Assembly (NCBI GenBank): GCA_003449615.1
Contig: DMHA01000226.1
Coordinates: 6,250 to 16,393, forward strand
Direction of reading: 5' to 3'
DNA length: 10,144 nt
Origin: Flavobacterium sp.
GTDB taxonomy: Bacteria; Bacteroidota; Bacteroidia; Flavobacteriales; Flavobacteriaceae
The notes under the pieces are model-generated. The model saw only the letters and a program-made list of their open reading frames with translations. It was not told where the DNA came from and ran no database searches. This document shows, in pieces, positions 1-7,300 of the stretch (positions within the stretch are counted from its first letter, which is position 1; the number at the start of each line of letters is the position of its first letter). The position numbers were made by a program, and so were the translations under genes.

Positions 1-65
1 TGCAACCTGCAATCTGCAACCTGTAACCTGCAACCTGCTCACTGCGACTGAAAACTGCTCACTGC
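1..65. repeat. Tandem degenerate heptamer repeat (TGCAACC units)
   Basis: Positions 1-35 are five head-to-tail 7-bp units: TGCAACC, TGCAATC, TGCAACC, TGTAACC, TGCAACC. From about 36 the tract degenerates into related TGCTCAC, TGCGAC, TGAAAAC and TGCTCAC units up to about 65. The left end is cut by the window edge. The tract overlaps the 3' end of murQ and supplies its stop codon and last residues. No function is evident. It resembles short-period repeats that are common between flavobacterial genes (recollection, not searched). Confidence 0.85.
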
Positions 66-854
66 TTTCCTCACACTTCCATATTTAGCCAATAATTCAG
101 ACGCTTTTTCATAAGAAACAGGAATTTCTCCCATAATCATTTTCACTCCGCGATCCACGAGTTTGTTGTTGCTCAATTGCATATCGACCATTTTGTTGCC
201 TTTCACTTTCCCGAGTTGAATCATCGTGGCTGTCGAAATCATATTCAAGACCAATTTTTGTGCGGTTCCGGCTTTCATTCTCGAACTTCCTGTAACAAAT
301 TCAGGACCTACAATCACTTCAATCGGGAATTTTGCCGTTTGCGAAAGCGGACTTCCTGCGTTACACGAAATACTTCCCGTGATGATATTATTTTCGTTGC
401 AGGCTTGCAATCCTCCAATTACATATGGCGTTGTTCCCGAAGCAGCAATTCCGATAACGACATCATTCTGGTTGATGTTTTGATTTTGCAAGTCCAACCA
501 AGCTTGGTTTGCATCGTCTTCGGCATTTTCTACGGCACGTCGAATGGCTTTGTCGCCACCAGCAATGATTCCGTTGACCAAATCGAAAGACACACCAAAA
601 GTTGGCGGACATTCCGAAGCATCCACAACGCCCAAGCGCCCAGATGTTCCTGCGCCAATGTAGAACAATCGTCCGCCGAGTTTCATTTTGGCAACAATTT
701 CAGCAACCAAAACTTCAATTTGAGGCAAAGCTTTTTCGACAGCAAAAGGCACCGTTTTGTCTTCCTGATTGATGTTGAATAACAATTCTTGAACCGACAT
801 TTTTTCTAAATGTTCGTATTTTGAAGATTGTTCGGTGGTTTTTATGAAGGTCAT
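39..854 (-). CDS. murQ: N-acetylmuramic acid 6-phosphate etherase (MurQ)
   Basis: MurQ cleaves the lactyl ether of cytoplasmic MurNAc-6-phosphate to give GlcNAc-6-phosphate and D-lactate, a step of peptidoglycan recycling. The 271-residue product is slightly shorter than the roughly 300-residue E. coli enzyme. It is a SIS-domain protein: the sugar-phosphate loop is around residues 65-76 (YIGAGTSGRLG), followed by DASECPPTFG at 79-87. E81 and E112 match by spacing the two glutamates known to act in the E. coli enzyme (Glu83, Glu114). A second family signature, SSRMKAGTAQKLVLNM, is in the second half. The ATG at 854 has an A-rich leader and gives the typical flavobacterial start MTFIKTTEQ. There is no signal peptide, as expected for a cytoplasmic enzyme. 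The last residues (SSFQSQ) are encoded by the repeat tract at 1-65 and are probably not ancestral. It may be co-transcribed with the upstream antitoxin gene on the same strand. Confidence 0.95.
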   Translation of the reverse strand: MTFIKTTEQSSKYEHLEKMSVQELLFNINQEDKTVPFAVEKALPQIEVLVAEIVAKMKLGGRLFYIGAGTSGRLGVVDASECPPTFGVSFDLVNGIIAGGDKAIRRAVENAEDDANQAWLDLQNQNINQNDVVIGIAASGTTPYVIGGLQACNENNIITGSISCNAGSPLSQTAKFPIEVIVGPEFVTGSSRMKAGTAQKLVLNMISTATMIQLGKVKGNKMVDMQLSNNKLVDRGVKMIMGEIPVSYEKASELLAKYGSVRKAVSSFQSQ

Positions 855-914
855 TTTAAATGTTTTAACGAATGCATCAATAAGAGTATCTCTGTATTTT
901 AAAGTCTTGATGTC

Positions 915-1004
915 TTAAATATAGGCTGAGTACTTAATCATTTTTTCATTAAAAAAACTGAAATATTTCGGCAAATTTACATCTACTAAAAATGAAAAAA
1001 TCAT
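915..1004 (-). pseudogene. Truncated DUF5615 PIN-like toxin remnant
   Basis: A 29-codon frame opens with an ATG 2 bp after the stop of the DUF433 antitoxin and ends at a TAA at 915-917. Its residues 5-19 read FLVDVNLPKYFSFFN, which closely resembles the N-terminus of DUF5615 (Mut7-C/PIN-like) toxins, where an acidic residue (here D8) sits in the first strand. DUF433 and DUF5615 genes commonly occur as adjacent pairs in this order. The frame then continues with unrelated residues and stops after a third or less of the usual length of about 100 or more residues, so the remaining catalytic acids are missing. I infer a toxin gene deleted from about codon 20 onward, leaving an inactive stub. The match is by recall of the family, not by a search. 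The alternative is an unrelated short frame, which I think less likely given the position. Confidence 0.68.
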
Positions 1005-1006
1005 AG

Positions 1007-1246
1007 TTAACTGGCAATTTGAATGTCATTTTTATAAGACGAAAGATTTTTTAGAGCAAAAGCAATACAGGCTTGGATGTCTTCTTTTTCAAGAAAAGGA
1101 TAAACTTCTAATTTAGCTTCTATAGTATCTCCTGCAGATAAAAACTGTAAAATGGTTTCTACAGTAATTCTCATTCCTCTTACCGTTGGTTTGCCATTGC
1201 AAACATCTGGTTTTATTGTAATTCGTTGTAAAATTGCTGTTTCCAT
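1007..1246 (-). CDS. DUF433 family antitoxin
   Basis: A 79-residue DUF433 protein, a small helix-turn-helix family that usually acts as antitoxin and likely autorepressor beside a DUF5615 PIN-like toxin. The family pattern is visible throughout: RITIKPDVCNGKPTVRG at residues 8-24, MRITVETILQFLSAGDT at 25-41, and YPFLEKEDIQACIAFAL at 49-65. The start at 1246 gives the family's normal N-terminus and lies behind an A-rich leader. Only about 15 bp upstream is a TAAATTTG -7 element on the same strand. The expected toxin gene directly downstream is reduced to a 29-codon stub, so this appears to be an orphan antitoxin. It may survive through cross-talk with another DUF5615 toxin or through DNA binding, but neither can be seen here. 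Confidence 0.88.
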   Translation of the reverse strand: METAILQRITIKPDVCNGKPTVRGMRITVETILQFLSAGDTIEAKLEVYPFLEKEDIQACIAFALKNLSSYKNDIQIAS

Positions 1247-1260
1247 CTTTATTATTTTTA

Positions 1261-1268
1261 CAAATTTA
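1261..1268 (-). promoter_or_regulatory. Putative -7 element (TAAATTTG) of the DUF433 gene
   Basis: Read on the minus strand this is TAAATTTG, a full match to the Bacteroidota TAnnTTTG consensus, 14 bp upstream of the antitoxin ATG. It would give a very short 5' leader. No clear TTG/TTTG -33 element is seen at the usual distance, so the call rests on the -7 box and its position. Confidence 0.45.
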
Positions 1269-1324
1269 AGAAATAATTCTTATGGAAATGAATTTTAAAT
1301 TGAATTAAACAGAGATAGATATAC

Positions 1325-1339
1325 TATAAACTGTTTATA
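1325..1339. promoter_or_regulatory. Palindrome TATAAAC-t-GTTTATA in divergent gap
   Basis: Perfect 7-bp inverted arms around a single central T, in the middle of the gap between the divergent antitoxin gene and the efflux operon. It could be an operator for the DUF433 protein or for an efflux regulator. It is AT-rich, so chance formation is possible. Confidence 0.35.
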
Positions 1340-1395
1340 CAAAAAAATAGTTGAAAAGATTTTTTATTTCCACAAATAGAATTTTTTCCATCAAT

Positions 1396-1409
1396 GTAAC
1401 AGTTGTTAC
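1396..1409. promoter_or_regulatory. Candidate efflux operon operator, palindrome GTAACA-gt-TGTTAC
   Basis: A perfect 6-bp inverted repeat with a 2-bp spacer, ending 22 bp upstream of the TATCTTTG -7 element. It therefore covers roughly the -33 region of the efflux promoter. This size and placement are typical of a TetR-type repressor site, and flavobacterial TolC/adaptor/RND operons are often preceded by a TetR-family gene. No such gene is next to the operon here, so the regulator would act from elsewhere. The function is inferred from geometry only. Confidence 0.5.
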
Positions 1410-1431
1410 TGAACTAAAAAACTTGCCACTA

Positions 1432-1439
1432 TATCTTTG
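1432..1439 (+). promoter_or_regulatory. Efflux operon promoter, -7 element TATCTTTG
   Basis: A perfect TAnnTTTG match lies 23 bp upstream of the TolC ATG, as expected for a Bacteroidota sigma-A promoter with a short leader. The nearest upstream TTG (1403-1405) lies inside the candidate operator at a spacing longer than usual, so the -33 element is uncertain. Confidence 0.65.
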
Positions 1440-1462
1440 CCCCATAATCAAGAACAATTAGT

Positions 1463-2776
1463 ATGAGGAAAATCAATTTAATAGTATTCATTGGAATGCT
1501 TTCCATTTCAACTTTAAGTTTTGGGCAAGATACTTTGACCATTTCCAAAAAAGAGATTGGACAAAAAGCCAACGACAAAAACCTGCAACTCCAGATTGCG
1601 AATCAAGCCTACAAATCAGCACAAGCCGATTATCGACAATCCAATGCTTTGTTTTTGCCGAGTATTACTGCTTCGCACACCGCGATTTCCACCACCAATC
1701 CCTTGATGGCTTTTGGTTCGAAATTGAATCAGGAGGTTTTAACAGCTTCGGATTTTAATCCTGCTTTGTTGAATGATCCAGCGGTAACCCAAAACTACGC
1801 CACCAAAATTGAGGTTTTGCAACCGCTTATTAACCTTGATGGATTGTACGGACGACAAGCCGCCAAGTCTAAAATGGAAGCTTTTCAATTGCAAACCGAA
1901 CGCATGGGAGAATACTTGGCTTTGGAAGTCAACAAATCTTTTATGCAATTGCAATTGGCTTACAAAGCTGTAAAAGTTTTAGAAAAAGCAAATGCCACAG
2001 CCGATGCCAATTTGAAATTAATAGAAAATTATTTCAAGCAAGGAATCCTTCAAAAAACGGATGTTTTGTCGGTGCAAGTTCGTGTCAACGAAATCAAAAA
2101 CCAATTGCAATACGCCAAAAGTAATGTGCAAAACGCCTCCGATTATTTGGCTTTTCTTTTGAATGAAGACAATACAAATAAAGTTTATAAACCATTGGAA
2201 GAGTTAGATAATACCATTATAATTTCAAACAACAACACAACACTTTCGGGAAACCGAAAAGATATTCTGGCAATGGATAAATCTTCGGAAGCTTACGCTA
2301 AAATGTATCAATCGAGTAAGATGAATTTCCTGCCTACTTTGAATGCTTTTGGAAGTTATGAATTGTACGACGACACCCTTTTTGGAACCAATGCCCAAGG
2401 GTATTTTGTAGGAGCACAATTGTCTTGGAAGGTTTTTGACGGTTACAAATCTATTGGAAAAATGGAAAAAGCCAAAGCCGAATATCAAAAAGCGGTTGTG
2501 GAAAATCAACAGTATAAATCGCAAAGTCAATTGGAACTCAACAAAACGAATCGTCAGTTGAAAGATGCCGAAAACAAAGTGAATCTAGAAAAATTAGCCT
2601 TAGAACAATCGCAAGAGGCTTATAGAATTAGAAGCAATCGTTTCGCTCAAGGATTAGAAAAAACCACCGATTTATTGCAAACAGAAACCCTTATGTTCCA
2701 GAAAGAATTACAATTGTTGCAAGCAGTTTTCGAGTATGATTTTACACAGGAATATTTACAGTTTTTGACAAAGTAA
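1463..2776 (+). CDS. TolC family outer-membrane efflux protein
   Basis: The outer-membrane channel of a tripartite RND pump, forming a trimeric beta-barrel with a long periplasmic helical tunnel. The 437-residue product begins with a Sec signal peptide (residues 1-21, basic MRK followed by a hydrophobic core, likely cleaved before QDTLTISKKE). Two outer-membrane efflux repeats follow. Each is largely alpha-helical and rich in Ala, Lys, Gln and Glu: the first spans about 23-245 and the second about 265-437, joined by a Asn/Thr-rich linker (IIISNNNTTLSGN). The length fits the family. The C-terminal helix includes RFAQGLEKTTDLLQTE, which matches the typical TolC pattern of a turn before the last tunnel helix. 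It is the first gene of the operon, downstream of the TATCTTTG promoter. A short AGTATTAAG repeat tract begins at its stop codon. The pump substrate cannot be told from this subunit. Confidence 0.93.
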   Translation: MRKINLIVFIGMLSISTLSFGQDTLTISKKEIGQKANDKNLQLQIANQAYKSAQADYRQSNALFLPSITASHTAISTTNPLMAFGSKLNQEVLTASDFNPALLNDPAVTQNYATKIEVLQPLINLDGLYGRQAAKSKMEAFQLQTERMGEYLALEVNKSFMQLQLAYKAVKVLEKANATADANLKLIENYFKQGILQKTDVLSVQVRVNEIKNQLQYAKSNVQNASDYLAFLLNEDNTNKVYKPLEELDNTIIISNNNTTLSGNRKDILAMDKSSEAYAKMYQSSKMNFLPTLNAFGSYELYDDTLFGTNAQGYFVGAQLSWKVFDGYKSIGKMEKAKAEYQKAVVENQQYKSQSQLELNKTNRQLKDAENKVNLEKLALEQSQEAYRIRSNRFAQGLEKTTDLLQTETLMFQKELQLLQAVFEYDFTQEYLQFLTK

Positions 2777-2850
2777 AGAGTATTAAGACTGGAGTATTAA
2801 GTATTAAGACGAGTTAAGTATTAAGACGAGAGTATTAAGTATTAAGATAA
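2777..2850. repeat. Direct repeat tract of AGTATTAAG / GTATTAAGACGAG units
   Basis: Starting at the base after the TolC stop, the motif TATTAAG recurs with variants. GTATTAAGACGAG is present at 2801-2813 and 2818-2830, and AGTATTAAGTATTAAG at 2793-2808 and 2831-2846. The tract is noncoding and AT-rich. It looks like a slippage-prone intergenic repeat rather than a gene or terminator. Confidence 0.85.
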
Positions 2851-2895
2851 AATAGCAAAGAATAAAATTTAAACCAAATAGAAAAAAGAAATCTT

Positions 2896-2966
2896 CACAT
2901 AGCTATGATTTACTTTAATAAAGTGAAACGCCTTTTAAAAATTATATAAATCTATGTTTCTATGTG
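2896..2966. repeat. Spaced inverted repeat CACATAG / CTATGTG
   Basis: CACATAG at 2896-2902 and CTATGTG at 2960-2966 are exact inverted copies about 57 bp apart, with extra CTATG copies at 2903-2907 (as CTATG) and 2952-2956. They lie in the 234-bp gap between TolC and adaptor genes. The gap otherwise holds the repeat tract at 2777-2850 and an A-rich leader. The stem is short and the loop long, so a structural role is doubtful; it may be a remnant of an intergenic repeat family. Confidence 0.3.
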
Positions 2967-3010
2967 GTTAAAAAAAACGATTTAGAATTTAACAATTAAG
3001 ACACTAAAAT

Positions 3011-4099
3011 ATGAAAATGAGTAAAAAAATAATAGCCATCCTTTCCATTTCCGCAGTTTTATTGACTTCTTGCGGAGGAGACAAGAAAGAACAAATCGCC
3101 AAAGAACCAGCCATTGCTGTAAAAGTAAGCGGCGTTTCTGAAAACAACAACAGTCCGTTTGTTACGGCAAGTGGAAAAATTGAGGCCGAAAACTCGGCTA
3201 ATTTGAGTACCCGAATGATGGGTTATGTGACTAAAATTCACGTGAAAGTAGGACAAAAAGTAGGAGTGGGGCAATTGTTGGTCAGCATCAACAACACCGA
3301 TTTACAAGCCAAAAAAGCCCAAGTCGATGCGAGTATTTTGCAAGCTACAGCAGGTTACAACAATGCCAAAAAAGACTACGATCGTTTTGTGAATTTATTC
3401 AAACAACAATCGGCCTCCCAAAAAGAATTGGACGATATGACAGCACGTTACGAAATGGCGAAAGCCGGATTGGAAGGAGCCAAACAAATGCGAAACGAAG
3501 TGATTTCCCAGTTTTCGTATTCGAATATAACGGCTCCATTTTCTGGAGCGGTGACCAATACTTTCGTGAAAGAAGGCGATATGGCAAACCCAGGAATGCC
3601 GTTAGTAAGCGTAGAAGGCGCAACGAGATTGCAAGTAACCGCAATGATTTCTGAAAATGATATTTCGAGCATCAAAAAAGGAATGACCGTGAAAGTTTTG
3701 GTAAAATCGTCCAACACAACACTAAACGGAAAAGTGAGCGAAGTGAGTTCATCAGCAACGAACACGGGTGGACAATATTTAGTAAAAATCAATTTAGACA
3801 AAACGGATTCGTCTGTTTTATCAGGAATGTTTGTCAATGTCCAGTTTCCAATCGAAAACAAAACACAAGAAGTTCAAACTGACAGGGTTTTAGTTCCTGA
3901 AACCGCTTTAGTCAAACAAGGACAATTGACCGGAATTTATACCATTGGAACAGGAAATGTTGCCATTTTGAGATGGTTGAGAGTTGGTAAAAACTTTGGC
4001 ACTCAAGTGGAAGTGTTATCTGGATTATCGGCTAATGAGCAATATATTGTTTCGGCTGAAGGGAAGTTGTATAACGGAGCTTTGGTTAGTATTCAGTAA
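3011..4099 (+). CDS. RND efflux periplasmic adaptor (membrane-fusion lipoprotein)
   Basis: The periplasmic adaptor that couples the RND permease to the TolC channel. The 362-residue product has a lipoprotein signal peptide: basic MKMSKK, a hydrophobic stretch, then the lipobox LLTSC with the lipidated cysteine at C21, followed by GGDKKEQ. The order of domains is typical. The first biotinyl-lipoyl-like half motif lies near 58-96 (MMGYVTKIHVKVGQKVGVGQLLVSI). An alpha-helical hairpin spans about 97-165 and is short, with an FKQQSASQKELDD turn. The second lipoyl half lies near 175-200 (ITAPFSGAVTNTFVKEGDMANPGMPLVSV). Beta-barrel and membrane-proximal domains follow to the end. ATG at 3017 is an alternative start two codons in. 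The gene is 234 bp after tolC and is followed by the REP-like element before the permease gene. Confidence 0.94.
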   Translation: MKMSKKIIAILSISAVLLTSCGGDKKEQIAKEPAIAVKVSGVSENNNSPFVTASGKIEAENSANLSTRMMGYVTKIHVKVGQKVGVGQLLVSINNTDLQAKKAQVDASILQATAGYNNAKKDYDRFVNLFKQQSASQKELDDMTARYEMAKAGLEGAKQMRNEVISQFSYSNITAPFSGAVTNTFVKEGDMANPGMPLVSVEGATRLQVTAMISENDISSIKKGMTVKVLVKSSNTTLNGKVSEVSSSATNTGGQYLVKINLDKTDSSVLSGMFVNVQFPIENKTQEVQTDRVLVPETALVKQGQLTGIYTIGTGNVAILRWLRVGKNFGTQVEVLSGLSANEQYIVSAEGKLYNGALVSIQ

Positions 4100-4103
4100 T
4101 TAT

Positions 4104-4261
4104 CGCTCCGTCTCTTCGAGTGATTTTGAATAGTAATGCGACAGCTTTACTATTCAATCCCGAAAGCTTTCGGGAGTATCGAGAAGCACACAAAAAAAGG
4201 GTTCTCGATACATTTTATTAAAAAAAGCTATCGCATTTTTAATAAAACACTCGAACTGACG
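4104..4261. repeat. REP/MITE-like palindromic element with four hairpins
   Basis: The element begins 4 bp after the adaptor stop. Its ends form an imperfect inverted repeat: CGTC at 4109-4112 with GACG at 4258-4261; TTCGAGTG at 4115-4122 with CACTCGAA at 4248-4255; and a 13-bp segment at 4136-4148 with 4224-4236 (12 of 13 paired). Inside are four local hairpins: TTGAATAGTAA (4126-4136) with 4147-4157; the perfect 18-bp palindrome TCCCGAAAGCTTTCGGGA (4158-4175); GTATCGAGAA (4176-4185) with TTCTCGATAC (4202-4211); and TTTTATTAAAAA (4213-4224) with 4236-4247. The first and fourth loops are nearly complementary. There is no coding frame. This design fits REP elements mobilised by REP-associated (IS200-like) transposases, or a MITE. 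No transposase is present. It could fold in the operon mRNA and affect permease expression. Confidence 0.82.
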
Positions 4262-4329
4262 TGTAGAGTTCATTACTAAAAATAGTGTTCAAATAATGAT
4301 GAAATAGTACTCCGTTTTAGGGAACAACA

Positions 4330-4358
4330 TTAAACTTTTAAACAATTAAACCTTAAAC
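4330..4358 (+). repeat. TTAAAC repeats in permease gene leader
   Basis: Four TTAAAC copies start at 4330, 4338, 4346 and 4353 (7-8 bp apart), just before the A-rich stretch preceding the permease ATG. A similar run precedes the PII-like gene at 7610-7633. Being AT-rich and close to the start codon, they may keep the mRNA unstructured for initiation, but this is an inference. The rest of the 269-bp gap is the REP-like element and unremarkable AT-rich DNA. Confidence 0.55.
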
Positions 4359-4368
4359 AAAAAATAAA

Positions 4369-7300
4369 ATGCAAGAAGGTATTTCAGGTAAAATAGCCCA
4401 TTTTTTCATCAATTCGAAATTGACCATTTTGTTGATGGTGGCTTTGATGATTATTGGCGTGTATAGTTCGTTTCTGATTCCAAGGGAAGAAGAACCACAA
4501 ATTAATGTTCCGATGGCCGACGTAATGGTGGGTTATCCAGGTGCAAGTCCAACAGAAGTGGAGAACCGAGTGGCGAAACCATTGGAAAAAATTATTTCCA
4601 ACATCAAAGGCGTGGAACACGTACACACGATGGCGATGAACGGTCAGGCGATGTTGATTGTCCAATTTTATGTGGGTCAAGACGTGGAGCGTTCGTACGT
4701 GAAATTGTATGACGAATTGGCAAAACACGAAGATATGTTTCCGAAAGGCGTGTACAAACCAATGGTAAAAACCCGTTCGATTGACGATGTGCCAATGCTG
4801 GGATTGACACTTTGGAGCGAAACCCAAGACGATTTTCAGTTGCGTCAAATAGCCGAAGAAGTTACTTCGGAAATTGAGAAGGTCAAAGATGTAGCAATTA
4901 CCAAAGAAATTGGGGGTAGCAATCGCGAACTGAAAGTGATTTTGGACAAGGATAAAATGGCCGAAAACGGTGTGGATGCTTTGGGGATTATGGGTATGAT
5001 TCAAGCCAATAATGGCAGTTCGCAATCGGGTAGTTTTGTGCAAAATGATCAAGAATATTTGGTTACGACAGGACAATTTTTATCGAATGTCGAAGATGTG
5101 GAAAACTTGGTTGTTGGTGTCAACAAAAATATGCCAGTATATTTAAAACAAGTGGCAAGGGTTCAAGATGGACCATCCACAGCTAGAAGTTATGTGTCTT
5201 TTGGATATGGCAAAACCAATGAAAAATTCAAAACTGCAAAGTCTGAATATCCAGCCGTAACGATTTCTATCGGGAAAGTGAAAGGGGCGGATGCAATGAA
5301 AATTTCGGATAAAATTATTGATAAAGTCGAGCATTTAAAGAAAAATTTAATTCCAGATGATGTTCACGTTGAAGTGACTCGAAATTATGGCGAAACCGCT
5401 TCACACAAAGTGGGCGAATTGTTGCTACATTTAGGAATTGCAATTATCGCAGTTACCATTTTGGTGATTTTGGCAATGGGGTGGAGAGGCGGATTGGTGG
5501 TATTTTTCTCCGTTCCGTTGACATTTGCGTTAACCTTGTTTGCCTATTATTTATTGGGTTATACCCTAAATCGAATTACTCTTTTTGCCCTAGTATTCGT
5601 GGTGGGAATCGTCGTCGATGACAGTATTATCATTGCCGAAAATATGCATAGGCATTTCAAGATGAAGCGACTGCCTTTCAAACAAGCGGCTATTTATGCG
5701 ATAAATGAAGTAGGAAATCCAACGATTTTGGCAACGTTTACAGTTATTGCGGCTATCCTGCCTATGGCTTTTGTGTCGGGAATGATGGGGCCATATATGA
5801 GTCCGATGCCAATTGGTGCTTCGATTGCGATGTTGTTGTCTTTGTTCGTGGCTTTGACCGTCACGCCTTATTTGGGGTATCATTTATTGCAAGAAAAAGA
5901 GGAACAAGAGCACAAACACGAAGAAGGAATGGAAACCAGTTGGATTTACAAAGTCTATAACAAATTGGAACGTCCATTATTGGAAAGCAATTCGAAAAGA
6001 AGAATCCTATTGGCTGTGACCGTGGTCTTATTGTTTGGTTCAGTGTTGATGTTTTTTACCAAATCGGTAGTCGTGAAAATGTTGCCTTTTGACAACAAAA
6101 ACGAATTCCAAGTCGTGATTGATATGCCCGAAGGAACCACATTGGAACGCACTACAGCCGTGACCAAAGAAATTGCGCAATATCTTTCGACCAAACCCGA
6201 AGTGGTGAATTACCAAAATTACATTGGTACATCTGCACCGATAACTTTTAACGGATTGGTGCGTCATTACGATATGCGTGGTGGCAGTAATATGGCGGAT
6301 ATTCAGGTGAATTTGTTGCACAAAGAAGACCGTGCTTTGCAAAGTCACGACATAGCAAAATTAATGCGTCCTGATATTCAGAAGATTGCCAAAAAATATG
6401 GAGCGAATGTGAAAATCATAGAAGTTCCGCCAGGACCACCGGTTTTATCCACTTTGGTTGCCGAAATTTATGGACCAGATTACAAGGAACAAATCAAAGT
6501 AGCTAATCAGGTAAAAACGATTTTGGAAAACACTACGGATATTGTCGATATCGATTGGATGGTAGAGGACAATCAAACGGAATACAAACTAGAAGTCGAT
6601 AAAGAAAAAGCAATGCTCAACGGAATTGCACCACAACAAGTGGTCGGAAATTTGACCTATTTGTTGAAAGAATATCCCATTTCGAATTTGTATGACGAAA
6701 ACTCCAATGACAATGTTGGAATCGTACTATCGCTGGACGACAAAGATAAAACGAGTTTGCAAGACATTCAAAGCTTGAAAATCAAAGGCAGTCAAGGCAA
6801 TATGATTCCAGTGAGTGACTTGGTGAAAGTGGTTCAAGATACTTTACAAAAAACCATTTTCAGAAAAGACCAAAAGCGCGTGGTTTATGTAACCGCCGAT
6901 ATGGCTGGAGCTCTGGAAAGTCCCGTGTATGCCATTTTGGGAATGAACGAGAAACTAACCAAAATGAATGTTCCGAAAGGGTACAAAGTCAACGAATTAT
7001 ATATGGAACAGCCTACGGACGAAAGCGATTTTACGGTAAAATGGGATGGCGAATGGCAAATTACATTAGAAGTTTTCCGTGATTTGGGAGTAGCATTTTT
7101 GGTTGTAATCGTTATTATTTATATGCTGATTGTGGGTTGGTTTCAAAACTTTAAAACGCCTATGGTAATGATGATGGCGATTCCGCTTTCGTTAATCGGG
7201 ATTGTGTTTGGACACTGGTTGTTGAGCGCTTATTTTACGGCGACTTCTTTCATCGGAATGATTGCTTTGGCAGGAGTTATGGTGCGAAATTCGGTTTTGC

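Noticed and set aside
177..782. A 201-codon open frame on the plus strand opposite murQ
   Set aside because: It lies fully antisense to a confidently identified gene, its translation has no recognisable domain, and its composition (many Ser, Asn, Arg, Cys) is that of a shadow frame.
855..914. Twenty sense codons in frame between the toxin-stub stop and the murQ ATG, suggesting a fusion or an extended MurQ N-terminus
   Set aside because: MurQ from the ATG at 854 already has a normal flavobacterial N-terminus, there is no alternative start codon in this stretch that improves it, and 20 open codons can easily occur by chance.
941..957. T6-CATT-A7 hairpin as a terminator
   Set aside because: It is an A/T-only stem without any G-C pairs and lies in a low-complexity stretch; it would be too weak and sits inside the toxin stub.
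972..979. TAAATTTG on the minus strand as a murQ promoter
   Set aside because: It lies within the toxin-stub reading frame (codons for the VNL residues), has no -33 partner and would leave a leader of over 100 bases.
4384..5076. A 230-codon minus-strand frame inside the permease gene
   Set aside because: The predicted protein is rich in His, Phe and Asn, a typical antisense artefact of hydrophobic coding DNA, and it has no start context or domain.
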